A stretch of DNA of 64,000 nucleotides. Origin: Eubacterium sp. AB3007 (GTDB lineage Bacteria > Bacillota > Clostridia > Peptostreptococcales > Anaerovoracaceae). The notes beneath the pieces were generated by a model. The model searched no databases, was not told where the DNA came from, and was given only the letters and a program-made list of their open reading frames with translations. Below are positions 7,119 through 15,925 of the stretch, one piece after another. The position numbers and the translations under genes were made by a program. The number at the start of each line of letters is the position of its first letter. The stretch's first letter is position 1. Location: the NCBI RefSeq assembly GCF_000688015.1, contig NZ_JIAD01000001.1, positions 124,001 through 188,000 on the forward strand, read 5' to 3'.

Positions 7119-8375
7119 TTAAAAGTCGGAATTGCTGAAGGGCTTCTGGCTGCTGTAGAGGAGCAGATCCAGATCGGCCAGACGGTCGATGCAGTCAACG
7201 GACATGACACCAAGCCGCACGAAGGAGCCAAGCCTTCCGCAGTTCATCAGAAGGGAGGACAGATCGCTCATACGGCAGGTGATGGTGATATCCGGATCCA
7301 CACCCGGCGCGTTGCTCCATTTTCCGTCTCGGAATGCGATGTTAAGTGTTTCGTCGGTATCAGCCATTTCATCGTGGTAGCAGAACCGGGCGTTGAGATC
7401 GATGCCTGGGAAAGTACGGTAATCTGTATGCTCCACGAATCCCGCAGGATCCAGAACCTTATACATGTTGCCGATGGCAGAGACGTTGGTCTGGAGGTAG
7501 CCGAAGGGAATGTAGTTTCCGCAGAGGTCTGCAGCATCATCCAGCAGGTGATAGAAGTCTTCTTCACCGGAACGGAGCACGATGGTCTGGGCCAGATCTC
7601 CCTGGTTTCGAAGGAATCCAAGCAGGGTCTTCAGCACCGTGCTGTCGCGGTAGATCAACTCGTCTACCACCAGCTCGTTCAGTGTATAGTTGGTTTCGCT
7701 GACATCCACCATGCGGTATGCAACATAACCCACCAGTTTGCCGTCGTCGTAATAGCCTGTGCGAAAAGTACTGAAGTCCCCTCGCATCTCGCGGATCTCC
7801 TCTTCGAATTTGATGAGCATACCGTGATTGCTGCGGGCGAAGGCCTCGTGGCAGGCCAGAACCTCATCCAGGTCATCCATGGTGAGCAGGCGGAGTGCGC
7901 TGAGATCGAGGCACTTGGGCAGTTGGGCGGTTTGCATATGGTACTCGTCCATCTTGGCCCCCAGACCATATCCCATCTTCCGGTAGAATGCCATGTTGAA
8001 GGGAAGCAGGATGGCCACATCAGACCGGCTCTGGGCATAATCCTCATAGTAGCGAACCATGGCCAGAGCCACACCCTGTTTCTTATACAAAGGATGGACG
8101 GCCAGAGACATGAGTCCCACGGCGGGCTGGATCTGACCATACAGATTGAGTTTGAAGTTTACAAGCTTCATCTGCGCGATGAGTTTGTCTCCCTCAAACA
8201 TGCCCACGAACTCGACTTCCTTATCGGTGGTCATGTCCAGCATGAATTTCTCCCGGTAGGACTGACGGCATTCTTTGTCCAGCGACTTGAAGGCAGGGTA
8301 TGCGTTCAGATAGATCTCAAGATATTCTTCCAGGTAGTCCGGGCCAACCGGACGGATTTCGCGTTTCTTGTCCAT
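7119..8375 (-). CDS. Eis-family GNAT acetyltransferase with C-terminal sterol-carrier-like domain
   Basis: A 418-residue protein of the Eis (enhanced intracellular survival) family. The first GNAT domain has the acetyl-CoA loop VHPLYKKQGVALAM at about residues 93-106; a second degenerate GNAT half follows, and the last 110 residues (NARFCYHDE...ITITCRMSDLSSLLMNCGRLGSF) match the SCP2-like domain. Members acetylate amines, including aminoglycosides in Mycobacterium, but most in Firmicutes have unknown substrates. Length is typical (about 400). It stands alone and is divergent from the LysR gene at 8593, with about 215 bp of shared promoter region. Confidence 0.85.
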   Translation of the reverse strand: MDKKREIRPVGPDYLEEYLEIYLNAYPAFKSLDKECRQSYREKFMLDMTTDKEVEFVGMFEGDKLIAQMKLVNFKLNLYGQIQPAVGLMSLAVHPLYKKQGVALAMVRYYEDYAQSRSDVAILLPFNMAFYRKMGYGLGAKMDEYHMQTAQLPKCLDLSALRLLTMDDLDEVLACHEAFARSNHGMLIKFEEEIREMRGDFSTFRTGYYDDGKLVGYVAYRMVDVSETNYTLNELVVDELIYRDSTVLKTLLGFLRNQGDLAQTIVLRSGEEDFYHLLDDAADLCGNYIPFGYLQTNVSAIGNMYKVLDPAGFVEHTDYRTFPGIDLNARFCYHDEMADTDETLNIAFRDGKWSNAPGVDPDITITCRMSDLSSLLMNCGRLGSFVRLGVMSVDCIDRLADLDLLLYSSQKPFSNSDF

Positions 8376-8481
8376 AGCGGTGCTCCTTTCTTTATGATAA
8401 TATTATAAATTATTCTGACTGATTAAGCTATCGTAAATACTTGTAGATTAATACAAAGGGCTCTTCACGGGCAGAACACCA

Positions 8482-8540
8482 TTTCCCTCTGTTCCGACTT
8501 GGTGTATAATATGGGTATTAGTCAACGCGATCTGCGTTGA
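8482..8540 (+). promoter_or_regulatory. Promoter and 5' hairpin of the LysR gene
   Basis: TTTCCC (8482-8487) and a perfect TATAAT (8505-8510) are 17 bp apart. Just downstream, TCAACGC/GCGTTGA (8522-8540) forms a 7-bp palindrome with a 5-nt centre, which may be an operator for the LysR protein or a leader hairpin. Confidence 0.55.
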
Positions 8541-8592
8541 AGGAGCCTGAAAGAGCAGGCTTTGTGTAAAGGGATACCGGAGGAGATCGTGC

Positions 8593-9477
8593 ATGGAAAA
8601 CAAGAACGTAGCGACTTTTGTGAAGATCGTGGAGTTTAACAACTTTACCCGGGCGGCGGAGAGTCTGGGCTACTCACAGGCGGCGGTGACTGCCCAGATC
8701 AAGACTATGGAGAAGGAACTTGGGGTGCCGCTGTTTGACAGGATCGGGAAACGGATCAGCCTGACGCAGGCGGGGAAAACCTTCTTGCCTTACGCGCTGA
8801 ACATGCTGAAGGCGGAGGAGGAAGCGATCAACAGTGTCCGTCCACAGGAAGTACTGACCGGAGAACTTCGCATCTGTTCTGCGACTTCCTATGCGTCCAG
8901 TGTTCTGCCGGACATCCTGCTCAGGTATGCACAGCGTCACCCTCAGGTGCGGCTCGTGGTAAAGGTCTCGGATTATCCGGAGGACACCACACTGAAGGTG
9001 GCCAGGGGAGAGATCGATTTCCTGATCATGTTGGAGGAGCAGAACGCGCGTCCTGAGTTTCGGACAGTGACCAGTATTTATCAGCCGCTTGTCTTCCTCA
9101 CCTATCCGAACAATCCGATCCTGGAGAATGGATCGCTGTCGCTGGCGGAGATCGTGGAGAATCAGTTTATCGTGGCGGACCGGGAAATCGGATACTCAGC
9201 TCTCCTGGAAAGGCAGCTTCGCCAAGAGGGGATCCCTTTCCATCCGGTGATGGAGATGGGCTCGGTGGATGCGATACTGCAGGTTCTTCTGGGAGGCCAT
9301 GGCATCACCTTTGTGCCGGCGTTTGCCGCTTCTACCTACCTGGAGTCCGGCCAGCTGGTCAGCATTGGCTGTGAGGAGATCTCTTTCGATATGTACGCAA
9401 ACTATATCTGCAGCAAGGATCGTTGGATGAGCCCGGTCATGAAAGAGTTTGTCAAGGTGGTGGAGGAGTACGCGTAG
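8593..9477 (+). CDS. LysR-family transcriptional regulator
   Basis: A 294-residue LysR regulator of typical length. The winged helix-turn-helix spans about residues 5-60, with the signature NNFTRAAESLGYSQAAVT and KELGVPLFDR. The remaining two-thirds is a periplasmic-binding-protein-like effector domain (GELRICSATSYASSVLPDILLRY). It lies between a divergent Eis-like gene and a convergent NhaC-type antiporter. LysR proteins usually control the divergent neighbour, so the Eis-like gene is the first candidate target; the effector is unknown. Confidence 0.9.
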   Translation: MENKNVATFVKIVEFNNFTRAAESLGYSQAAVTAQIKTMEKELGVPLFDRIGKRISLTQAGKTFLPYALNMLKAEEEAINSVRPQEVLTGELRICSATSYASSVLPDILLRYAQRHPQVRLVVKVSDYPEDTTLKVARGEIDFLIMLEEQNARPEFRTVTSIYQPLVFLTYPNNPILENGSLSLAEIVENQFIVADREIGYSALLERQLRQEGIPFHPVMEMGSVDAILQVLLGGHGITFVPAFAASTYLESGQLVSIGCEEISFDMYANYICSKDRWMSPVMKEFVKVVEEYA

Positions 9478-9514
9478 GGGAGACCAGCTCATCTGGAACA
9501 ACTCACACACCAAA

Positions 9515-9544
9515 AAACAGGGCGCCTCGGTGGGCGCCCTGTTT
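9515..9544. terminator. Bidirectional terminator between lysR and nhaC
   Basis: A 12-bp perfect stem AAACAGGGCGCC/GGCGCCCTGTTT with a 6-nt loop, flanked by A-rich and T-rich sides, lies between the convergent LysR and NhaC-type genes. Confidence 0.85.
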
Positions 9545-9559
9545 GCATGGAAATGCGAT

Positions 9560-11029
9560 TTACATGTTCTTCTTCAGCTGAACCTCTTCCGGCTCCTTCG
9601 GCATTGCGAAGAGTGGGATGAATCTGTCCAGACCGGTGAAGGTGAGGATGATCAGCGTAGCGACTGCGATCATCGCCATGAAGTTGTATTTGATGATGTC
9701 CACCTGTGTGATGGAGACCACCGGGTAGACGGCAGCAGCGATTCCTACATAGAAGCCCAGGTATACGTGCCAGGGGATCAGCTGGGAACCGAACACGCCC
9801 ATAGCGTCGCCGAAGGTGGCGTTACGCAGAGCCAGCTTGTACTTAGCCTGCTCGTTGGCGCACCAGACGTTGTCTTCGGTGACCTGCTTGATAACAGGTC
9901 CGATGGTAACGATCTGCGCCATCTCATCGGAGAGGGCGGCGTTACCAAGCAGGGACAGGATGGCGTTGTAGCCAAGCAGGTGGCGGACCTTCCGCGCGAT
10001 CTTGGCGATGAGCTTGGCCAAAGGCTGGAAGGCATCCATCAGCTGCATGACGCCGCCGAAGGCTGCGACCCACATCATCATGGGGATGACCCAGCTGCCG
10101 GCATCCTCGATACCAACGTACATGTAGTTATCAAGGAAGTCCTGGAAGCTTCCTGCGGTACCGGCAAACTTGCCCAGAATAAAGGAAGAGACGATACCGG
10201 AGCCGATGCAGGCGAAGGTGTTGACACCTGCGATGGCAAGGCCTACAACCAGAACCAGTGGCAGGGCCATGTAGAGAGCCACGCCCTTATCTACCTGCTC
10301 CAGCAGATCCAGAGCAACAGGCTTCTCTTCCTTGATGTAATCTATGGCATCCTGGGAGAGGTTGGCGTAGATGTCGAAATGCTCCACTGCATGTCCGGAC
10401 AGTCCCATTAGCTGGCCGGCAATGAAGAAGGCGATCGCAGCCAGAACCAGGCAGCTGACAGACCAGACACCCTGGTGACGGATTCGGTCAACGACCTGTA
10501 CTCCCTGGATACCAGAGGATACGATGGTGGTATCGGAGATCAGTCCGATGTTGTCGCCGAAGCAGGAACCGCCTGCGATAGCACATACGGTCAGCAGCGG
10601 ATCACCGCCAACGATGTGGGACAGCCACAGGAAGATCGGCGCGCAGGCCGCGAACGTTCCCCAGGAAGTACCCGTCGCTACGGAAAGGATACCGGTGCAG
10701 ATCAGACCGATAGCCGCCACGGTCTTGGCGGTGACACCCAGCATCAGGGCGATGTTGACGATAGCTGCTCCGACACCGTAGCCCATGAAGCAGTTGGCCA
10801 TGGTGTAGGCCAGCATCAGGATGAACAATGCGACCAGGATGTTTTTCACAGAACCCATAGCCGCGTCCAGACACTCCTGCCATTTCTTCCTCTCAACCAC
10901 CATCGCAACAACGACGGCGCATACGAACGCCAGAGGTGCAGCGATCATGGCATCTTGCCCGGAGATCATCAGTCCGGCCAGCAGGAACACCGGGACGAAC
11001 TTCAGAACTCCCTTGATAAATCCAATCAT
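9560..11029 (-). CDS. Na+/H+ antiporter, NhaC family
   Basis: A 489-residue polytopic membrane protein with about 12 hydrophobic segments. The family signature GDNIGLISDTTIVSS lies near residue 160, preceded by SVATGTSWGTFAACAPI, both typical of NhaC-type antiporters. Members exchange cytoplasmic sodium for protons; related paralogues move lactate/malate or amines, so the substrate is not certain. A sodium antiporter fits a cell that relies on many sodium-coupled symporters encoded nearby. The start has an ATAGGAGGAAG ribosome binding site. Just upstream, a palindrome (GGCTGG...CCAGCC, 11065-11090) lies next to a TATACT box and may regulate it. Confidence 0.86.
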   Translation of the reverse strand: MIGFIKGVLKFVPVFLLAGLMISGQDAMIAAPLAFVCAVVVAMVVERKKWQECLDAAMGSVKNILVALFILMLAYTMANCFMGYGVGAAIVNIALMLGVTAKTVAAIGLICTGILSVATGTSWGTFAACAPIFLWLSHIVGGDPLLTVCAIAGGSCFGDNIGLISDTTIVSSGIQGVQVVDRIRHQGVWSVSCLVLAAIAFFIAGQLMGLSGHAVEHFDIYANLSQDAIDYIKEEKPVALDLLEQVDKGVALYMALPLVLVVGLAIAGVNTFACIGSGIVSSFILGKFAGTAGSFQDFLDNYMYVGIEDAGSWVIPMMMWVAAFGGVMQLMDAFQPLAKLIAKIARKVRHLLGYNAILSLLGNAALSDEMAQIVTIGPVIKQVTEDNVWCANEQAKYKLALRNATFGDAMGVFGSQLIPWHVYLGFYVGIAAAVYPVVSITQVDIIKYNFMAMIAVATLIILTFTGLDRFIPLFAMPKEPEEVQLKKNM

Positions 11030-11426
11030 AAAAACTTCCTCCTATAAAAAACCATAGTATAAGGCTGGCTTCCATCAAGGAACCAGCCCATAATTGCTAT
11101 TATAGGATAACACATTCTTTTTTAGAATTGTAATAAATAATTTCTATTGAAACGATTGATATAAGTGATTGATGGTTTGGGGAATGTATTCCGTGATCAA
11201 ATAGTATCTTCTCTAGATCCGTCACGGGGCCAAAACCGTGTCGGCTTGGATTGTACGGACGGATCACCCAGTTCTTCTGGATCTATGCTCGATAGATAAT
11301 ATTGATCGAAAGTATAAAATTTATTAGTTTTACAAAACATGAAAGGCGTGCTATTATACAGATAAAGAAACACAGGGCGCGCACCCCTTCTAAACATACT
11401 TACGAAATGTTAAAGGAGGAAATACA
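11030..11426. other. Intergenic region between nhaC and a small membrane protein gene
   Basis: About 400 bp of AT-rich sequence without a gene. It holds the nhaC leader with a palindrome of about 26 bp near 11065-11090, a foldable block at 11216-11265 (8-bp outer stem GATCCGTC/GACGGATC and inner CACGG/CCGTG) and the promoter of the gene at 11427. Confidence 0.6.
11329..11357 (+). promoter_or_regulatory. Promoter of the small membrane protein gene
   Basis: TTTACA (11329-11334) and TATTAT (11352-11357) separated by exactly 17 bp, about 70 bp before the start codon. Confidence 0.65.
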
Positions 11427-11687
11427 ATGAGAATTAACAAGAGCACAATCGCAATCAGCGGAATCGTTACCATCCTTGCAGCAGTGGCAGCTTACCTGAC
11501 ACAGGACAACGTGGTAATCTACACACTCTGCTCGTTTCTCACCATGGCAGCCCTGACCGTCTGTGCAACCAGATGGATACACTACTCGTTTTGGAAGGAA
11601 AGGGCTGAGGAGAAGGTCGTGATGAGGGCAGAGCTTCTGAAGAAGCACTATCAGCCGTCCAGAGACTTGATCACGCAGGCGCAGTAA
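11427..11687 (+). CDS. Small two-helix membrane protein of unknown function
   Basis: An 86-residue protein with two hydrophobic segments (about residues 7-24 and 29-47) and a charged, probably cytoplasmic tail (KERAEEKVVMRAELLKK). I do not recognise a family. It is likely real: it has its own near-consensus promoter, an ideal AAAGGAGG ribosome binding site and a strong terminator of its own, which together make a monocistronic unit probably expressed at a high level. It stands between nhaC and the hydrogenase operon, both on the opposite strand. Confidence 0.75.
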   Translation: MRINKSTIAISGIVTILAAVAAYLTQDNVVIYTLCSFLTMAALTVCATRWIHYSFWKERAEEKVVMRAELLKKHYQPSRDLITQAQ

Positions 11688-11697
11688 TAATCAGAAA

Positions 11698-11734
11698 AAG
11701 ACCGAAGAGTCCGGAAGGGCTCTCGGTCTTTTTT
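11698..11734 (+). terminator. Terminator of the small membrane protein gene
   Basis: Stem AAGACCGAAGAG paired with CTCTCGGTCTT around a short GGAA loop, followed by a run of T. It can also serve the convergent hydrogenase operon. Confidence 0.85.
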
Positions 11735-11750
11735 GCTTTGGTGTGCAGGA

Positions 11751-13502
11751 TCAGTGATTCGGCTCAGACCAGCTGTACTTGGGGATCATGCTCCACCGGT
11801 CTGCCTCTGTGTGTAGAAGTTCGTGAGCACGGTGGGACATGGGTGCTCCCAGGTATTCCTTGTAGGTCAACTGCACTGTGGGGTTCTCATGGGAGAACCG
11901 GATGTGTTTGGTACTGTCGATGTTGTACAGCTCGCTGCCGCGCAGCTCTGCCATCTCGGTGCCGTCGTGGATGGGCTGTCCGCCGCCGCCGGCGCATCCG
12001 CCCGGACAGGCCATGATCTCCACAAAGTCGTATTCCACCTCTCCGGCCTTGATGGCCTCAAGAAGCTTACGGGTGTTGCCCAGGCCGTTGGCCACGGCGA
12101 CCCGGAGTTTTCTCCCAGCGAAATTGAAGGTGGATTCCTTCCAGCCGTTCATGCCACGGACGTTCTTGAAGGCCTCTGCCGGCGGGTTTTCCCCGGTGAC
12201 CAGGAAGTAAGCGGAGCGCAAGGCTGCCTCCATGACGCCGCCGGTCGCTCCGAAGATAACGCCGGCACCGGTGCCTTCTCCGAAGAAGTTGTCAAAGGGC
12301 GCTTCCTTCAGCTCTTCCACGTTGATGCCGTCGGCCATGATCAGGGAGTCCAGTTCACGGGTGGTGATGACCACATCTACGTCTTTGTAGCCGCTGTCGT
12401 TGACCTCCTCCACGTCGCACTCGTATTTCTTGGCGGTGCAGGGCATGATGGAGACGGAGTAGACGTTCTTCGGATCGATTCCCAGCTTCTCCGCCATGTA
12501 GGTCTTGGACAGGGCCCCAAACATCTGCTGCGGTGACTTGGCGGTGGACAGGTTGGGCAGGAATTCAGGATACTCGGCCTTCACGTACCGCAGCCAGCCC
12601 GGGCAGCAGGAGGTGAACATGGGCCACTTGTGCTCGTCTCTGGCTCCCAGCCGCTGGATCAGCTCGCTGCCTTCCTCCATGATCGTCATGTCTGCGGAGT
12701 ACACGGTGTCGAATACATAGTCGAATCCGATTTCCTTCAGGGCAGCCACCAGCTTGCCGGTGGTCTGCTCCACCCGGTGCAGGCCCACCTTCTCGCCCCA
12801 GGCGACACGAACTGCCGGTGCGAACTGCACCATGACCACCTTCTCAGGATCGGCCAGAGCGTCCAGCACAAAGTCTGTATCGTTCCTTTCCTTCAGGGCG
12901 CCCACCGGACAGTGGGTGATGCACTGCCCGCACAGGGAGCAGCCTGCCTTGTCCATGGTCTTGCCATCCCGGACACCAACGGTGGTCCGCTGGGCTGTGC
13001 CTACCATCTCCCAGATGTGCAGATCCTGGATCTTGTCACATACCTGGATGCAGCGCATGCACTTGATGCACTTGCTGGCGGTACGGCGAAGAGGGAAGTC
13101 CCTAAGCCAGTTGTACTTGTCTGCGATATCGTCGTACTTGGGTGAAGAGATGCCCAGGTTGCGCGCGATGGTCTGCAAGGCGCAGTTGCCACTCCTGGTG
13201 CAGATGGCGCACTTGCAGTCATGCTCCGACAGGATCAGACGGACATTGGTCTTCCGAGCCTGACGGACCTTGGGACTGTTGGTGAGGATCTCCATGCCCT
13301 CTGCTACTTCGGTGTTGCAGGCGGAGATCAGTTTCTCCATGCCCACCAGTTCCACCACGCAGACACGGCATGCGCCGATGTTGTTCAGTCCCTCCCAATA
13401 GCAGAGATGGGGAATTTCGATGCCCGCATCGTGGGCGGCATTCAGGATAGTGGTGCCGGCCTGCACGGATATTTTCATGTTGTTGATGGTGATGTTTACC
13501 AT
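11751..13502 (-). CDS. hydA: [FeFe] hydrogenase catalytic subunit
   Basis: A 583-residue enzyme with the full modular set. The N-terminal [2Fe-2S] ferredoxin domain has Cys34, 45, 48 and 62; the His-ligated [4Fe-4S] site is H94-x3-C98-x2-C101-x5-C107; two [4Fe-4S] motifs follow (CIKCMRCIQVC, CSLCGQCITHC). The H-cluster domain shows all three signatures: TSCCPGW near 298, MPCTAKKYE near 353 and MACPGGCAGGGGQP near 497. It makes or oxidises H2 in the cytoplasm. Its start overlaps the end of the upstream flavoprotein gene by seven bases, so the two are co-translated and probably form one NAD(P)H-linked complex. Length matches monomeric clostridial enzymes. Confidence 0.95.
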   Translation of the reverse strand: MVNITINNMKISVQAGTTILNAAHDAGIEIPHLCYWEGLNNIGACRVCVVELVGMEKLISACNTEVAEGMEILTNSPKVRQARKTNVRLILSEHDCKCAICTRSGNCALQTIARNLGISSPKYDDIADKYNWLRDFPLRRTASKCIKCMRCIQVCDKIQDLHIWEMVGTAQRTTVGVRDGKTMDKAGCSLCGQCITHCPVGALKERNDTDFVLDALADPEKVVMVQFAPAVRVAWGEKVGLHRVEQTTGKLVAALKEIGFDYVFDTVYSADMTIMEEGSELIQRLGARDEHKWPMFTSCCPGWLRYVKAEYPEFLPNLSTAKSPQQMFGALSKTYMAEKLGIDPKNVYSVSIMPCTAKKYECDVEEVNDSGYKDVDVVITTRELDSLIMADGINVEELKEAPFDNFFGEGTGAGVIFGATGGVMEAALRSAYFLVTGENPPAEAFKNVRGMNGWKESTFNFAGRKLRVAVANGLGNTRKLLEAIKAGEVEYDFVEIMACPGGCAGGGGQPIHDGTEMAELRGSELYNIDSTKHIRFSHENPTVQLTYKEYLGAPMSHRAHELLHTEADRWSMIPKYSWSEPNH

Positions 13503-15349
13503 TTGACCTGCCTCCCTCCTCTGAATGCGCCCAGGCTGTTGCAGTCACAGCGCAGGCAACGACTTGCTTCCTGGATGGCTTCCTCGAGAAGAAGCCCGTT
13601 TTCGAATCCGTCGAAGTCCCGGTTTCTCTCATCCGGATAACGAGAGGTGAGTTCGGAACGTCCGCAGGGGCGTTTGTCCTCCAGATCGGCATCCGGAATC
13701 TCGATGTCCAATACGACCTCATGATTGTATCCCAGGTAGTTGTCGATATTGGCGGCAGCTACCTTGCCCTGGGCGATGGCGTTGATGACTGTGGATGGTC
13801 CCGTTACGCAGTCGCCGCCGGCGAATACACCTTCCATACCGATGACCTTCATGGAAGAGTTGGTGTTCAGCTTGTTCCACAGGACGGAAACGCCTGCTTT
13901 CTCGAAAATACTGGAGTCGATCTCCTGACCAATGGCGGCCACCACGATGTCGCAGGGAACCACCTGCTCGGCTTTGTCGCAGGGGAAGGACTTGGGGCGG
14001 CCAGAGGAGTCGTACTCACCGACCTTCTGGGGCTGGAGCACCATGGCGGTAACGTTACCTTCCTCATCGGACTCGATGCGGACAGGGGTACGCAGTTCCA
14101 GCAGATTGCACCCTTCTGCGATGGCACCCTCGATCTCCTCGGGCAGGGCGGACATGTCCACCTTCCGCCGACGATAAGCGATGTCTACGTGGGAAGCCCC
14201 CAGACGCATGGCGGTGCGGGCCACGTCCATGGCCACGTTGCCGCCGCCGACAACGACCACGCGCTTGCCTTCGAAATCAGGATAGATGTTGTCGCCGATG
14301 GCCCGAAGCATATCCACGGCGGAGTAGACGCCGTTGCTTTCCTCGCCCTCGATGCCGATCATCTTGTAGTTGTGGGCACCCAGCGCCACGTAGACAGCGT
14401 CGTAGTCTTTGATCAGTTTCTTGATGCTGGCCTCGTTGTTGATATTGGTCTCCAGCTTGACGTCGATGCCTGCAGATAGGATGGAATCGATGTCCCATTC
14501 CAGTTTCTGGCGGGGCAGGCGGTAGCTGGGGATGCCGTAGCGGAGCATGCCGCCCAGTTGCTTGCGCATCTCGAATATGGTGGGCTTGTGCCCCATCAGT
14601 GCCAGATAGTAGGCCGCCGTCAGGCCGCTGGGGCCACCGCCTACGATGGCGATCTTCTTGCCAGTGTCGTCCATCTTCTGAGGGATGGGGACGGTGTCGG
14701 CACAGTGATCCACTGCGAACATCTTCAGGCCGCGGATATTCAGCGGGGCGTCCAGAATGTTTCTGCGGCAGTGCTTCTCGCAGGGGTGCTCGCAGATCAG
14801 GGCGCACACGGTGGGGAAGGGGTTGTCCTTCCGGATCAGCCGGACTGCATCGTCGTATCGGCCTTCCTTGACCAGCGTGATGTAACCCGGGATGTCCACC
14901 TCTGCCGGGCACTTGGCGATACACGGAATGGAGTGCCGGGTATCCCGCAGGTGATCAGCGCAGCGGTTCTTCTCGATGTGGGAGATGTAATCATCGCGGA
15001 AGCTCTTCAGTCCCTTCAGGACCATTTCGGCGGATTCGGTGCCGATGGCACAATCGGAGGAGACCTTGATGGATTCCGCGGTCTTCTCCAGGAGATCCAG
15101 ATCCTTCATCCGGCTCTCGGTGTTCAGGCTCAGGATCTTGCTGATCATGATGATCATCTGCTCGATTCCCACCCGGCAAGGTACGCACTTGCCGCAGGAC
15201 TGCGCCTGACACAGTCTGAGGAAGGATGCCGTCATATCCACCGGACACTGGCTGGGGGGACTGGCAATGATCCGTCTTTCCAGGTCCCGGTAGAGGCTTT
15301 CCATCTGCCGCTGGGCCTGATCCTTCTGTTTAAACTCTAATCTGCTCAC
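13496..15349 (-). CDS. Hydrogenase-associated NAD(P)H oxidoreductase: NuoF-type Fe-S segment fused to GltD-like flavoprotein
   Basis: A 617-residue fusion. Residues about 35-130 match the C-terminal Fe-S part of NuoF/HydB (SCGKCVPCR at 51-59 plus a fourth Cys near 99). From about 140 it follows the small subunit of glutamate synthase: Cys-rich motifs CIAKCPAEVDIPGY and CALICEHPCEKHC, the FAD turn VGGGPSGLTAAYYLA, the NAD(P) turn VVGGGNVAMDVART, the GATP-type end FAGGDCVTGPSTV and a last pair CLRCDC. Such subunits pass electrons between NAD(P)H and an Fe-S partner. It overlaps hydA by seven bases. The FMN/NADH-binding part of true HydB is missing, so confurcation as in HydABC is not assured; an NADPH-linked hydrogenase is a plausible reading. 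Confidence 0.88.
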   Translation of the reverse strand: MSRLEFKQKDQAQRQMESLYRDLERRIIASPPSQCPVDMTASFLRLCQAQSCGKCVPCRVGIEQMIIMISKILSLNTESRMKDLDLLEKTAESIKVSSDCAIGTESAEMVLKGLKSFRDDYISHIEKNRCADHLRDTRHSIPCIAKCPAEVDIPGYITLVKEGRYDDAVRLIRKDNPFPTVCALICEHPCEKHCRRNILDAPLNIRGLKMFAVDHCADTVPIPQKMDDTGKKIAIVGGGPSGLTAAYYLALMGHKPTIFEMRKQLGGMLRYGIPSYRLPRQKLEWDIDSILSAGIDVKLETNINNEASIKKLIKDYDAVYVALGAHNYKMIGIEGEESNGVYSAVDMLRAIGDNIYPDFEGKRVVVVGGGNVAMDVARTAMRLGASHVDIAYRRRKVDMSALPEEIEGAIAEGCNLLELRTPVRIESDEEGNVTAMVLQPQKVGEYDSSGRPKSFPCDKAEQVVPCDIVVAAIGQEIDSSIFEKAGVSVLWNKLNTNSSMKVIGMEGVFAGGDCVTGPSTVINAIAQGKVAAANIDNYLGYNHEVVLDIEIPDADLEDKRPCGRSELTSRYPDERNRDFDGFENGLLLEEAIQEASRCLRCDCNSLGAFRGGRQVKW

Positions 15350-15704
15350 TTGGTGACCACCATCCTCTCGTCATTTGACATATAATGTAACTTTTCATTC
15401 AATTTCACTACTTTGGCTCATTGTATCATATAATTATTGTGAAGGAAATATCGAAATTTGTATTTTACGAGAAAATAATCACGACGGTTGAATTCCGCGG
15501 CAGCTCATGGTATGATCGAGGTGGAGGATACTGTCCAGATTTATAGAGAGCCAGGGGCTGCACGCTCCTGGCTTTGTCGTGGCAGAGGAGGTGATATTGT
15601 TGGTATTTGAATGAAGAGGCCTGGACGAGTGCGGCAGCAGGCGCGGTTGCCAGATTCGCTTTTCAGGCACAAAGCATTCCACAAGCCTTGAGTAAGGGGA
15701 TGTT

Positions 15705-15744
15705 GGGATACAAAATTTCTGAGAAACCGGGTTTTTCGTTTCCC
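15705..15744. repeat. 40-bp palindromic element 1
   Basis: Begins GGGATAC and ends GTTTCCC, exactly 40 bp. Its interior aligns without gaps to element 3 at 16985-17024 (shared TTTCTnAGAAA and TTTTTCGT blocks). It lies 221 bp before the nuclease-fold gene. Confidence 0.75.
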
Positions 15745-15795
15745 AAGTGAGGATTGGTGAACCGGGGGGAATAGATGGAGCATGATCAGCCTTGA

Positions 15796-15835
15796 TGGAT
15801 ACGGAAATCAAGGTTTTTTTGTTTTTTTGTATCCC
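15796..15835. repeat. 40-bp palindromic element 2
   Basis: Begins TGGATACGGAAATC and ends GTATCCC, exactly 40 bp, with a T-rich interior. The left arm is identical over 13 bp to that of element 4 at 17076-17115. Confidence 0.75.
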
Positions 15836-15925
15836 GCACTCGTGTTTGAGAGTACAGAGGGAATGAACGCGCCAAATGAAAGTATATTGGAAACGGATTA
15901 TATGTAAGATGTGGGAGGTGGAAAA

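Larger units (their letters stand above)
15350..15925. other. Repeat-bearing intergenic region upstream of the nuclease-fold gene
   Basis: About 575 bp with no convincing gene. It contains the promoter side of the hydrogenase operon, a hairpin with 7-bp stem AGCCAGG/CCTGGCT (about 15550-15574), one copy of the nonamer GCACAAAGC at 15667-15675, and two 40-bp palindromic elements listed separately. Confidence 0.6.

Noticed and set aside
7044..8408. 454-residue plus-strand open frame opposite the Eis-like gene
   Set aside because: Shadow of a gene with clear GNAT and SCP2 domains; no ribosome binding site or recognisable motif.
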